Shown here piece by piece: positions 18,522-26,542 of a stretch of 64,000 nucleotides of DNA. The stretch comes from an uncultured Bacilli bacterium. Its GTDB lineage: Bacteria > Bacillota_I > Bacilli_A > RF39 > UBA660. A model generated the notes under the pieces. The model did not search any database. It was given only the letters and a program-made list of their open reading frames with translations, and was not told the origin of the DNA. The position numbers were made by a program, and so were the translations under genes. The stretch spans positions 1-64,000 of the forward strand of contig CAKOOK010000006.1 of the NCBI GenBank assembly GCA_934098515.1, in the 5' to 3' direction. Position 1 is the first letter of the stretch. Each line of letters begins with the position of its first letter.

Positions 18522-18540
18522 ATTTTCTCCTCCTTAAATT

Positions 18541-18645
18541 AAAAAATGAGAACAAAGTCGTATGGGCGAAGGTACTCGCTGTTCCACCATACTTTGTTCT
18601 CATTAATGTTTATAGCTGATAGGATTCCATCCCCGTCTTCGCTTG
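18541..18645 (-). promoter_or_regulatory. T-box-like leader of glyS with nested terminator
   Basis: Minus-strand leader of about 105 nt. It contains the T-box GGTGGAACAGCG (18577-18588), flanked by antiterminator helices GTATGG/CCATAC and GCGAG/CTTCGC. The bulge UGGA would pair with a UCCA tRNA end, as expected for tRNA-Gly with U73. An outer 13-14-bp stem (18591-18604 with 18545-18558) plus a T tract forms a strong terminator around it. The 5' part is too short for a classical Stem I; only a small GGGAT/ATCCT hairpin is seen. Confidence 0.75.
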
Positions 18646-18653
18646 ATAAATGT

Positions 18654-18682
18654 ATTATACAATTTAATTACCCATATTGCAA
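18654..18682 (-). promoter_or_regulatory. Promoter of glyS
   Basis: Minus-strand TTGCAA, 17-bp spacer, perfect TATAAT; it begins the T-box leader. Confidence 0.8.
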
Positions 18683-18685
18683 GTT

Positions 18686-19213
18686 TTATTTATTTGTTAT
18701 ACCTATAGTATAAGAAAATGACTTGCCTAAATCTAGAGTTTGGTCTACATCTAAGTTTATATACTTTGCAGTAACAGTATATGTATGAGTTTTACCTTGA
18801 GCAATTGCTATAGAGTCTGTCAGCGTTCTTGCAGTTGTACCTACCGCCTGTTCTGGTACGCTTGTCCCACCATCAGCACTTGCTATAGAAAATGTTAGCC
18901 CACCTTCTACAAATTCATTTGTTATGTTCGATATGTTTAATTTGTAGTATGTATCTGCCTCTCCATTATTTGTTACCGTAAATGTTTTAGTAGCACTCCA
19001 TCCTGGCATGATGTTTGATGATGTTATAACGCTTTTACCATCTGTGTATACTAGACTTAAGTTTGCGCCTGTCCCTTCAACTGATGTATCTGTTTCACCG
19101 CCATTGATAAATGCACTAAAGAAGGCATATGATAGTCCTACTACTGCTAATACTAAAAGAACTATTGCTCCTATGATTGCTATTATGTTTGGTTTTTTAT
19201 CTTGGTTTTCCAC
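18686..19213 (-). CDS. TasA/camelysin-like secreted protein
   Basis: About 175 residues from the GTG at 19213 (behind AGGTG; a GTG at 19222 is also possible). A long hydrophobic N-terminal segment ends LSYAFFSAF, the pattern of SipW-processed TasA-type preproteins. A single beta-sandwich follows, with GETDTSVEGTGANLSLVY and KTFTVTNNGEADTYYKLNI. Related proteins form biofilm or spore-associated fibres. No sipW-like peptidase gene is in the window. A related but much longer protein with a Hint domain lies at 59.7-61.2 kb. Confidence 0.7.
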   Translation of the reverse strand: MENQDKKPNIIAIIGAIVLLVLAVVGLSYAFFSAFINGGETDTSVEGTGANLSLVYTDGKSVITSSNIMPGWSATKTFTVTNNGEADTYYKLNISNITNEFVEGGLTFSIASADGGTSVPEQAVGTTARTLTDSIAIAQGKTHTYTVTAKYINLDVDQTLDLGKSFSYTIGITNK

Positions 19214-19247
19214 TATTATCACCTATTGTTAATTTTACTAAATTTTT

Positions 19248-21416
19248 TTAAATATAACAAGGGTTATTATCGATTTCGATGTTTACTTTGGTGTTTGTTT
19301 TATAAATTGTATCTAGCTGAGTTAATGCCTCTTTTATTTTGTCAAAATTTTTATATTTTAGAATTATTTGAAATCTGTAGATGTTTTTTACTTTAAATAT
19401 TCTGGCAGTTGTTGGTCCTAAGATGTACGTGTTTTCTAAATTTTTTCTTAAAAAAGTGCAGGCTTTAGTTGCTTCTTTACTTGCTTCATCATAGTCCTTT
19501 GATGCAATTTTAATTGTTGTAATATAAAAATATGGCGGGTATTTAAGTTCTCTTCTGATGTTCATTTCGTATGTGTATAAACCTTTATAGTTGTTTTGTT
19601 TTACTAAATTTAGAGTTTCATTATCTTTATTAAAAGTTTGTAAAATTACTTTACCATCACCATTTTTTCTACCGGCTCTACCTGATACTTGGGATAGTAA
19701 ACTATAAGTATATTCTCCACTTCTAAAGTCTGGAACGTTTAGTGACTCATCAGCATTTATTACACCAACAACAGTTACATTTGGAAAGTCTAACCCTTTA
19801 CTAATCATTTGAGTTCCAACAATTATATTTACTTCACCATTTTCAATCATTTGAATATATTTTTCGTGACTACCTTTTCTTGTTGTTGTATCAGCATCCA
19901 TTCTTAAGACTTTGGCTTCAGGATACTTTATTTTGATTTCTTCTTCTAATTTTTCAGTTCCTAGTCCTAGTGATGTTAAGGCTTTTTCTTTGCATTCAGG
20001 GCAAACTCCATTATAAAGAAGTGTGTAGCCGCAGTAATGACATCTTAGGTTGTTACTTGTTTTATGGTATGTTAGAGTTATGTCACAATTAGGACATTTA
20101 TATGTATAACCACAGTTTCTACAAGTAACAAATGTATTAAAGCCTCTTCTATTTAGGAATAGCATTACTTGTTTATTATTATTTAAGGCTTCTTTGATTT
20201 CTTTATCTAAGGCTTCACTTATAGTGCTGTTTCCTTTTTGATATTCTTCTTTCATATCAACGATTGTTATTTCTGGAAGTTTTGCTTTACCAATACGATT
20301 TTGAAGTGTTAAAAGCGTGAAAACTCCTTTTTGAGCTCTAGCCATTGATTCAAGTGATGGAGTTGCACTACCAAGCACAACTGGACATGAGTGATATGTG
20401 CTACGCCATAAAGCTACATCTTTAGCATTGTATCTAGGGTTATTTTCTTGTTTATAGTTTGATGAGTGTTCTTCGTCAATAATAATAACACCAATATTTT
20501 CTAGAGGCGTGAATATTGCACTTCTAGTTCCTACTACTACGCTTACTTTTTTATCCATTATTTTATGATACTCATCATATTTTTCCCCATCAGATAAAGC
20601 TGAGTGAAATACGGCAACACTACTTCCAAAGTGGTTATAAAATCTTTTGATTATTTGAGTTGTAAGGCTTATTTCTGGTACTAATAGAAGTGCAGTTTTA
20701 CCATCTTTAATTATGTTATCGATGATGTTTAGATAGACTTCGGTTTTTCCTGATCCGGTTATACCATATAAGAGGAAGGTTTCTGATTTGCCTTTAGAGT
20801 TTATTACTTTATTTGCTACTTTTTGCTGTTCTTCTGTCAAAGTAACCTTATGATCATTTTTCTCAGCATTAATTCTATACTTAGGTTTCTTAATAATTTT
20901 TACTAATCCTTCACCATCCAATATCCTAACAATTGCTGATGACACCTCCTCTTTAGGTATAAAATCTCTTTTTTGAAGAACTGTTAATAGTTCTATTTGT
21001 TTTTTGGCAGTTTTATGTCTTTCAATATAATCATTAGGATCAGCATTTAATGATACATACTCATCATACTGCTGGTAATTAGTATTAATTGTTTTAACTT
21101 TCATACTTGCTGGAAGCATTGCTTGATAAGCACTTATTTGAGTACATAAACATGTCTCTTTTAGATAAACCCCTAAACTTATCAGTTCGTCATTTAGAGT
21201 AAAGGCTTCATCTGTAATATCAATTATTTCTTTAGGATTATCAAAATCAGACATATCTTTAATATTAATAACAAAACCATTTATTTTGGTTTGTCCAAAA
21301 GGAATTAAAACTTTCATGCCCTTTTTCAGTTTACCAAGTAAATGCTCTGGCACCTTATAAGTAAATGTTTGATCTATTACCTTAGCACTATATTCTGTTA
21401 AAACATCTGCATACAT
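19248..21416 (-). CDS. priA: Primosomal protein N' (PriA helicase)
   Basis: 722 residues. The N-terminal 3'-DNA-binding domain is followed by a superfamily 2 helicase with Walker A GITGSGKTEVY and the DEEH box (IIDEEHSS). The zinc-binding region with CRNCGYTYKCPNC and CHYCGY...CPECK splits the helicase lobes, and the C-terminal ...VSGRAGR motif is present. PriA reloads the replisome at stalled forks. It is monocistronic in this view and slightly shorter than B. subtilis PriA (805). Confidence 0.96.
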   Translation of the reverse strand: MYADVLTEYSAKVIDQTFTYKVPEHLLGKLKKGMKVLIPFGQTKINGFVINIKDMSDFDNPKEIIDITDEAFTLNDELISLGVYLKETCLCTQISAYQAMLPASMKVKTINTNYQQYDEYVSLNADPNDYIERHKTAKKQIELLTVLQKRDFIPKEEVSSAIVRILDGEGLVKIIKKPKYRINAEKNDHKVTLTEEQQKVANKVINSKGKSETFLLYGITGSGKTEVYLNIIDNIIKDGKTALLLVPEISLTTQIIKRFYNHFGSSVAVFHSALSDGEKYDEYHKIMDKKVSVVVGTRSAIFTPLENIGVIIIDEEHSSNYKQENNPRYNAKDVALWRSTYHSCPVVLGSATPSLESMARAQKGVFTLLTLQNRIGKAKLPEITIVDMKEEYQKGNSTISEALDKEIKEALNNNKQVMLFLNRRGFNTFVTCRNCGYTYKCPNCDITLTYHKTSNNLRCHYCGYTLLYNGVCPECKEKALTSLGLGTEKLEEEIKIKYPEAKVLRMDADTTTRKGSHEKYIQMIENGEVNIIVGTQMISKGLDFPNVTVVGVINADESLNVPDFRSGEYTYSLLSQVSGRAGRKNGDGKVILQTFNKDNETLNLVKQNNYKGLYTYEMNIRRELKYPPYFYITTIKIASKDYDEASKEATKACTFLRKNLENTYILGPTTARIFKVKNIYRFQIILKYKNFDKIKEALTQLDTIYKTNTKVNIEIDNNPCYI

Positions 21417-21513
21417 ATTAAGCCTTCTTTCTTTTTAATATTATACCCTATTTTTATTTTTAAGAAAAGTATTTTATAAAATATTTGTTCGCACTATTAC
21501 CAATTATTACCAG

Positions 21514-21542
21514 TTGAATTCTTAATACAATTGTTCTATAAT
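21514..21542 (+). promoter_or_regulatory. Promoter of uvrX-yolD
   Basis: TTGAAT, 17-bp spacer, TATAAT. The spacer holds an imperfect palindrome (AATACAATTGTTCT) whose right half GTTC matches a LexA half-site, but the left half does not; SOS control is unproven. Confidence 0.65.
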
Positions 21543-21560
21543 TTAGGTGGAGGTGCAAAG

Positions 21561-22835
21561 ATGAATGATTTATATATTAATAGAAATATTATTGCGATTG
21601 ATTTAAAGAGTTTTTTTGCATCTTGTGAGTGTATTGATAGAGGCCTAGATCCTTTTACTACCCCACTAGTTGTATGTAATCCCAAACAAAAAGGAGCGAT
21701 TACTTTAGCAGTTACTCCTTATTTAAAACAGTTTGGAGTTCCTGGTAGATGCCGCATTTATGATATTAATAAATATAAGTTTCCTAGAGGAACCGTTATC
21801 ATGAAAGCACCACCAAGAATGAGTTTATATGTAGAAAAAAGTAAAGAAGTTATTGAGACTTATTTAGAATTTGTATCTAAAGAAGATATGCACATATATT
21901 CAATTGATGAAGTCCTATTAGATGTAACATCCTATTTGAAGATGTACAAACTTACTGATTACGAGCTTGCCTTAAATATTCTTAAGAGAATTAAAGAAAA
22001 AACAGGACTTACCGCTACTGCCGGAATTGGACCTAATTTAATGATGGCAAAAGTTGCTATGGATATTGATGCTAAACATGTTAAAAATAATATAGCAAAA
22101 TGGACTTATGATGATGTTAAGACTAAACTTTGGGAGATTACTCCCCTATCTAAGATGTGGGGCATTGGTTCTAGGATGGAAAGTAATTTAAATAAACTTG
22201 GGCTTAAAAAAATTGGTGACATTGCCAAATATGATAGATATAAACTTAAAGAGAAGTTCGGCGTCATTGGTGAAGAGTTATGGTATCATGCTAATGGCAT
22301 TGATTTATCTAAGATAAGTGATTTTAATTATGCACCTAAAGATAAGTCAATTAGTCATAGTCAGGTTCTTTTTAAAGATTATAATGGAGATAATATTATT
22401 CTTATTATAAAAGAAATGTGCGATGTATTAACTAAAAGATTACGTGCAATGAATAAATGCACCAAAGTTATTAGTTTTGGCGTTGGTTATTCTAGAAGTA
22501 TTGGTGGTGGCTTTTATCATTCTTTTAAAAGAGATGTACCAACCAGTGATACAAAAGAGATTTGCGATGATTGCTTAAGAATATTTGATAAGTATTATGA
22601 AGATTTACCTATTAGAAAAGTATCTATTGCCCTAGGTGGTCTATCTGATGATACAGGAATGCAACTTAATTTATTTGAAAGTATTAAAGAGAAAGTTCAG
22701 AATAAAAGTAAAGATAAAGTTGTTGATAATATTAAAGATAAATTTGGAGCTAATAGTATTATTAAAGCATCTAGTCTTTTGCCTGACTCTACTGCTATTG
22801 AAAGAAATAAGAAAATTGGCGGTCATAGTGCGTGA
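21561..22835 (+). CDS. uvrX: Y-family DNA polymerase, UvrX/YqjW type
   Basis: About 424 residues from the ATG at 21561 with GGAGGTG upstream. Palm residues AIDLKSFFASCE and YSIDEVLLDV carry the catalytic acids; a helix-hairpin-helix region (MWGIGSRMESNLNKLGL) and a little-finger domain follow. The C-terminal MQLNLF resembles the beta-clamp-binding motif of UvrX/UmuC-like polymerases. It performs translesion synthesis. It overlaps the YolD gene, its usual partner. Confidence 0.93.
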   Translation: MNDLYINRNIIAIDLKSFFASCECIDRGLDPFTTPLVVCNPKQKGAITLAVTPYLKQFGVPGRCRIYDINKYKFPRGTVIMKAPPRMSLYVEKSKEVIETYLEFVSKEDMHIYSIDEVLLDVTSYLKMYKLTDYELALNILKRIKEKTGLTATAGIGPNLMMAKVAMDIDAKHVKNNIAKWTYDDVKTKLWEITPLSKMWGIGSRMESNLNKLGLKKIGDIAKYDRYKLKEKFGVIGEELWYHANGIDLSKISDFNYAPKDKSISHSQVLFKDYNGDNIILIIKEMCDVLTKRLRAMNKCTKVISFGVGYSRSIGGGFYHSFKRDVPTSDTKEICDDCLRIFDKYYEDLPIRKVSIALGGLSDDTGMQLNLFESIKEKVQNKSKDKVVDNIKDKFGANSIIKASSLLPDSTAIERNKKIGGHSA

Positions 22836-23151
22836 TCGAGGTGAAATCAAATGGGCTCCTTTTAATTCAGTAATCAATGGTAAGTATATAGTTTCAGAGA
22901 TCGAAAAGAAGAAAAAAAGAATAAACAAGCCCACTCTTTCTGAAGAACAAGTTAATTATATCGAAAAAGCAATTTTAGAAGCGATGACAGATGGAATTAT
23001 GGTTGATTTAACTTTTTATAAAGAAGGTTTTTTATATCATGATAAAGCTACTATTTTAAAAGTAGATAGTGCTCTTAAGAAGATTTATTTAAATAACAAA
23101 CATGTTTTATATTTCTGGGATATCATTAATATTAAAACTATTGCTTATTGA
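22828..23151 (+). CDS. YolD-like protein
   Basis: About 107 residues from a GTG at 22828, overlapping the polymerase stop by 8 bp. The N-terminus RDRGEIKWAPF is the YolD signature, and ILKVDSALKKIYL in the second half fits. YolD-like proteins accompany UvrX/YqjW polymerases in Bacillota, and the family is associated with the SOS response. The open frame extends further upstream inside uvrX, but that part is a shadow. Confidence 0.85.
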   Translation: MRDRGEIKWAPFNSVINGKYIVSEIEKKKKRINKPTLSEEQVNYIEKAILEAMTDGIMVDLTFYKEGFLYHDKATILKVDSALKKIYLNNKHVLYFWDIINIKTIAY

Positions 23152-23186
23152 TTTAATGTGTTATACTAGAGCCGGTGGGGTGTTTT

Positions 23187-23726
23187 ATGAGAATATTTTA
23201 TTTGGATGATATCTATATTGGCATTAAAGAAAAGTTTAATGAGACTGATTTTAGTTTTGATGGCATGCAAAATGAAAGGTTTTCTTTTGGTTTTTATGAG
23301 AGACTTGGCAAAGTACGTGATAATAAACATAGAAGAGATTTATACTGGTACAAGGAAGTTAGTACAGGAATATCTATATATATTGATGAAAGAGGCACCA
23401 CTTATCCTTTTGCTGGGACTACTCCAAATATTAAGTCTTTTAGATTTATTAAAGGTATATATGAATTAATTGGTGATGGTTTTAATAATTCATTAGAAAA
23501 TCCATGGGATTATTCACTAGATCAAATAAAATTATTAGAACTCTGCAATAAAGTTATTATGAACCACCCAGAAGGTATAAATGATACAGATGAACATATA
23601 AATAAACTTGCACCATTTTATATAAAGATTTATTTAAAAACATATGGTAATCCTCTTAAAAGTGAAGAATTTATAATAGAAGAAAATGCAAAGAAAGCCC
23701 GTGAAAAGTTTGTTGTCATTAAATAA
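23187..23726 (+). CDS. Hypothetical protein downstream of yolD
   Basis: About 179 residues, ATG at 23187 behind GGTGGGG. Mixed alpha/beta composition with a Tyr/Phe-rich N-terminal half (YLDDIYIG, FYERLGKV, RDLYWYKEV) and no signal peptide or membrane segment. I do not recognise a family. It is 35 bp downstream of yolD and probably in the same transcript, so a link to DNA damage is possible but unsupported by any motif. Confidence 0.6.
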   Translation: MRIFYLDDIYIGIKEKFNETDFSFDGMQNERFSFGFYERLGKVRDNKHRRDLYWYKEVSTGISIYIDERGTTYPFAGTTPNIKSFRFIKGIYELIGDGFNNSLENPWDYSLDQIKLLELCNKVIMNHPEGINDTDEHINKLAPFYIKIYLKTYGNPLKSEEFIIEENAKKAREKFVVIK

Positions 23727-23760
23727 ATTGTGATTTTTGATAGTTTTAGTTTAATTTTAC

Positions 23761-23789
23761 TTGATTTTAGAGTTTGGTTATGCTAGAAT
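23761..23789 (+). promoter_or_regulatory. Promoter of tRNA-Ala
   Basis: TTGATT, 17-bp spacer, TAGAAT, 13 bp before the tRNA. Confidence 0.65.
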
Positions 23790-23802
23790 TATCTTGTTGC
23801 TT

Positions 23803-23878
23803 GGGGAATTAGCTCAGTTGGTAGAGCATCACGCTTGCACCGTGAGGGTCAGGAGTTCGAGTCTCCTATTCTCCACCA
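23803..23878 (+). tRNA. tRNA-Ala(TGC)
   Basis: 76 nt with all arms: acceptor GGGGAAT/ATTCTCC, D-arm GCTC...GAGC, anticodon stem TCACG/CGTGA with loop CTTGCAC (anticodon TGC), T-arm AGGAG TTCGAGT CTCCT, and an encoded CCA end. Confidence 0.97.
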
Positions 23879-23890
23879 AGATTGAATATG

Positions 23891-23917
23891 AGAAACTTGA
23901 AAAAGTTTCTTTTTTTG
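23891..23917 (+). terminator. Intrinsic terminator of tRNA-Ala
   Basis: AGAAACTT / AAGTTTCT stem followed by seven T. Confidence 0.8.
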
Positions 23918-23952
23918 CTATAATGCATCTGTCAAGAAAATTTGCATATAAT

Positions 23953-24197
23953 AAAAAAACGGGAAATACTTAACATTGCAGTGTTGAGTACTTGCCACGT
24001 TTAATGGTTTGCACCCAATCTTACGAGAATGAGTGCTTTTATTTTGATATTTTTACTACTTATCAATTAGAAAGTAAAGGTATAAGTAAAAGATTATTTA
24101 TGATTAAAAATGAAACAAAAAAATCTTTTTTATTAAAAATATCAAGCATCCTTTCCTTTAAGAAAGGTGCAAGCACTCAACTGTTAAGTTTTTCCCT
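23953..24197 (-). ncRNA. Candidate structured small RNA of about 245 nt
   Basis: No convincing gene lies here. On the minus strand a good promoter (24204-24232) precedes a long-range outer helix (24171-24181 with 24028-24038). Inside are a CCTTTC hairpin and a 12-bp helix (24134-24145 with 24044-24055). Another hairpin and a long terminator stem (23959-24000) with seven T follow. The arrangement (closing stem, internal region, terminal stem) loosely recalls 6S RNA, but I see no conserved 6S sequence. A 72-codon plus-strand frame at 23992-24210 overlaps and is not supported. Confidence 0.5.
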
Positions 24198-24203
24198 AAG
24201 TAA

Positions 24204-24232
24204 ATTATAATACATTTGAGGCTGTAATACAA
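24204..24232 (-). promoter_or_regulatory. Promoter of the candidate small RNA
   Basis: Minus-strand TTGTAT, 17-bp spacer, TATAAT, located after the rplT operon. Confidence 0.6.
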
Positions 24233-24256
24233 TATTATTTTAATGCTTCTTTTATT

Positions 24257-24613
24257 TTATATATTTTTATCTTTATTAACACTACTATTTAGTTTACTTC
24301 CCTCATATTCTTTTTCAGTAGCGTCATCATCTACTACTAAAAGAACATCACCATAAGTAAAATCTATATTGTTTTTTATAGCTAATTTCACAAAATTTAT
24401 AATTGCTCTGTCTCTTAACTCTCTTAATAAATCTGCATCTAGTCCATATTTTTTGTTAAAATCGCTTTCTTCTGGACTCATAGGAATTACTTTTTGGGGA
24501 TCAGTTCCTAAAGAAATGCCGTCTTTTGAAGTTTTTCTTATTAGTTCATCATATTTTTTACTCATAATATTCTTCTTTTCTAAAATTTCAAAAAAAGAAT
24601 TGTCATCAGACAA
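24257..24613 (-). CDS. Hypothetical protein downstream of rplT
   Basis: 118 residues, highly charged, no membrane segment or signal peptide. The middle part (LRELRDRAIINFVKLAIKNN) is helical, followed by FTYGDVLLVVDDD. I recognise no family. The start codon directly follows the rplT stop with no gap, so it is very likely the fourth gene of the infC-rpmI-rplT operon and translationally coupled. That context hints at a ribosome- or translation-linked role, without motif support. Confidence 0.6.
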   Translation of the reverse strand: MSDDNSFFEILEKKNIMSKKYDELIRKTSKDGISLGTDPQKVIPMSPEESDFNKKYGLDADLLRELRDRAIINFVKLAIKNNIDFTYGDVLLVVDDDATEKEYEGSKLNSSVNKDKNI

Positions 24614-25138
24614 TTACTTTAAAGCTTCTAATAGTTCTGCTTTTTTCATTGAAGTATAACCTTCAATGTTCTTTTCACTAGCTAATTTCTTAAGTTCAGC
24701 TACTGTTAATTTAGATAAATCTGTAGTTTCTTCTTTAACAGTTTCTACCTTCTTTTCAGCTTTTTCTGCTTTTGGTGCTACACCATTATTAGCATTTTCA
24801 GCCATTTTAACTAGTTCAGCAAAATATTTAGGATTATCAATAGCTACTTCAGATAGCATTTTACGATTTATTACAATTCCTGCTTTTTCTAAACCACAAA
24901 TAAATCTAGAGTATGAAATGTTATTTTCACGACATGCAGCATTGATTCTTGTAATCCATAGTTTTCTGAAGTTTCTCTTATTTTGTTTACGATCTCTAAA
25001 AGCATATGCTCCACTATGGAAAGTTTGTTCTTGTGCTGTCTTATATAAACGATGCTTACTTCCAAAGTAACCTTTAGCAGCTTTTAATACTTTTCTTCTT
25101 CTATTTTTAGATACGTTTCCGCCTTTAACTCTTGCCAT
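24614..25138 (-). CDS. rplT: Ribosomal protein L20 with a C-terminal SAP/Rho-N-like extension
   Basis: 174 residues, against about 118 for ordinary L20. Residues 1-117 are a normal L20 ([32 protein letters not shown]). A Lys/Glu/Ala-rich linker follows, then about 38 residues matching the SAP/Rho N-terminal helix pattern ([18 protein letters not shown] then [10 protein letters not shown]). Such domains bind nucleic acid. L20 is an early 23S rRNA assembly protein and in Bacillota represses its operon through the leader RNA. Confidence 0.93.
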   Translation of the reverse strand: MARVKGGNVSKNRRRKVLKAAKGYFGSKHRLYKTAQEQTFHSGAYAFRDRKQNKRNFRKLWITRINAACRENNISYSRFICGLEKAGIVINRKMLSEVAIDNPKYFAELVKMAENANNGVAPKAEKAEKKVETVKEETTDLSKLTVAELKKLASEKNIEGYTSMKKAELLEALK

Positions 25139-25147
25139 TTATACCAC

Positions 25148-25336
25148 CTAGATAACAGATTTTAATCTGCTAGCTTCTCCTTTCGCTAATACTCCCTTAC
25201 TTCTTCTTTGTCTGATTGCTTTACTAGTATCTTTACCAGTCTTATGATTGCCACCAGAAACTTTATATGTTAGGGTTCCATTTTTCTTTTTCTTTAATAC
25301 TTTGCTTGTTGCCTTATGTGTTTTTTGTTTTGGCAT
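25148..25336 (-). CDS. rpmI: Ribosomal protein L35
   Basis: 62 residues, normal length, with MPKQKTHKATSKVLKK at the N-terminus and a basic KGVLAKGEASRLK end. It is the second gene in the conserved infC-rpmI-rplT operon, 10 bp upstream of rplT. Confidence 0.96.
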   Translation of the reverse strand: MPKQKTHKATSKVLKKKKNGTLTYKVSGGNHKTGKDTSKAIRQRRSKGVLAKGEASRLKSVI

Positions 25337-25348
25337 AATAATTCCTCC

Positions 25349-25876
25349 TTATTTTTTTGGTGCTAGTATCATTGTCATTGTTCTACCTTCAAGTTTAGGT
25401 GCTGATTCTATTTGAGCTACTTCTTCAAGTTCAGTAGCAAGTTTCATAAGTACATCTTTACCTAACTCAGTATGAGCCATTTGACGTCCTTTAAAACGTA
25501 GGGTAGCTTTAATCTTATGACCCTTCTTTAAATATTCTTCAGCATTTTTCTTACGGGTATTGAAATCTCCAATATCAATGGTAACTGAGAATTGGTATTC
25601 TTTCATATCACGGTTGTTTGCTCTTTGATTTTTAAGAGCTTCTTTTTGTTTCTTTTGTTTTTCATAGCGATACTTGTTATAGTCCATAATTTTACCGACT
25701 GCACGCTCACTATTACCACTCATAAGAACTAAATCTAAACCAGCATAATTTGCTAATGTTAGGGCATCTTGTAATTTTTTAATTCCCATTTGTTCTCCGT
25801 TTGGTCCAATTACCATTAATTCGCTTACTCTAATGTTTCCATTAATTGGTAAGTCATCTTTTTTGACATTTGCTAT
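25349..25876 (-). CDS. infC: Translation initiation factor IF-3, non-ATG start
   Basis: About 175 residues. The N-domain has INGNIRVSELMVIGPNGEQMG; the C-domain has the IF-3 signature KGHKIKATLRFKGRQMAH. No ATG fits the N-terminus. Behind GGAGG (25886-25890) the in-frame codons ATT (25882-25880) and ATA (25876-25874) are the candidates; ATA has the better 9-nt spacing. Rare AUU/AUA starts in infC are known and allow IF-3 to control its own translation. The operon carries an L20 leader. Confidence 0.93.
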   Translation of the reverse strand: MANVKKDDLPINGNIRVSELMVIGPNGEQMGIKKLQDALTLANYAGLDLVLMSGNSERAVGKIMDYNKYRYEKQKKQKEALKNQRANNRDMKEYQFSVTIDIGDFNTRKKNAEEYLKKGHKIKATLRFKGRQMAHTELGKDVLMKLATELEEVAQIESAPKLEGRTMTMILAPKK

Positions 25877-25903
25877 ACTAATACACCTCCACACTTATAC
25901 ATC

Positions 25904-26012
25904 AAAAAAGTGAATACAATAGTATCCACCATAAAAACCAGTTTGCGGCTTTTGACCTACTCGCCTATTTGCAAGTCAGGTGGACGTGGATACATCGCTT
26001 TCCTTTTAGACA
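25904..26012 (-). promoter_or_regulatory. L20 leader (infC-rpmI-rplT autoregulatory RNA)
   Basis: Minus-strand RNA with the recognised L20 leader elements: TATCCACGTCC near the 5' end, a GACTTGC hairpin, AAAAGCCGCAAACTGG, then GGTGGATAC TATT GTATTCAC as a terminator with six T. L20 binding to a 23S-mimicking site is known to favour termination before infC. Confidence 0.85.
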
Positions 26013-26017
26013 CGAAT

Positions 26018-26045
26018 ATTATACCATTTTTATACTTGTTGTCAA
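26018..26045 (-). promoter_or_regulatory. Promoter of the infC operon
   Basis: Minus-strand consensus TTGACA, 16-bp spacer, TATAAT. Confidence 0.85.
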
Positions 26046-26071
26046 GTAATATTATGGCTTTTTTATTTGTT

Positions 26072-26479
26072 TTATGCATCTTTTAGAATGTTTTCTAACT
26101 TTTCCTTAGTAAGCCCTTCTTTATTTCCATACTTATCATAGATTACTTCTTTTTCTGTTTCTGTGATTAAGCCCAAATTTAAAGCTATGTTCGGATTTCT
26201 AAAGATAAGCGTCCCGGTATGTTTTTTGATTATATCTTCTAAATTTAATTCTTTCAGCATTTGAGGATTGTCGATTATTAAAATATTTGCTTTATTTATC
26301 ATACTTATTGCTATAAAACTTTTTGTTTCTTCATTTATATCTTTACCAATTGATAAACCACTTACCTCTTCATTTGTAATAATAAGTTTTTCATAATTAT
26401 AAAGGTTTCCTACATTAAAGAAGTCACCAAAATTGTAATCGTTAAATGTTTTATTTGTATTGTTTACTTTTACTCCCAT
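26072..26479 (-). CDS. Hypothetical protein, divergent from the germination operon
   Basis: 135 residues from the ATG at 26479, which follows GGTGAT; the open frame continues upstream to 26524. No signal peptide or membrane segment. The middle has alternating beta/alpha character (KSFIAISMINKANILIIDNP, TGTLIFRNPNIALNLG), ending in a charged helix. I recognise no family. It is divergent from the gerA-type gene with about 60 bp between starts. Confidence 0.6.
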   Translation of the reverse strand: MGVKVNNTNKTFNDYNFGDFFNVGNLYNYEKLIITNEEVSGLSIGKDINEETKSFIAISMINKANILIIDNPQMLKELNLEDIIKKHTGTLIFRNPNIALNLGLITETEKEVIYDKYGNKEGLTKEKLENILKDA

Positions 26480-26542
26480 AAAATCACCAGTTATATTATA
26501 AATAATTTTAAAGAAAAGTGCCATACTATTTTTAGTGATATT

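Noticed and set aside
21524..21537. LexA/DinR box in the uvrX promoter
   Set aside because: Only one half matches GTTC; the left half departs at two positions, so SOS control is not supported by sequence alone.
23992..24210. 72-codon plus-strand open frame between tRNA-Ala and the rplT operon
   Set aside because: No ribosome-binding site, composition unlike nearby genes, and it overlaps the helices and terminator of the candidate minus-strand RNA.
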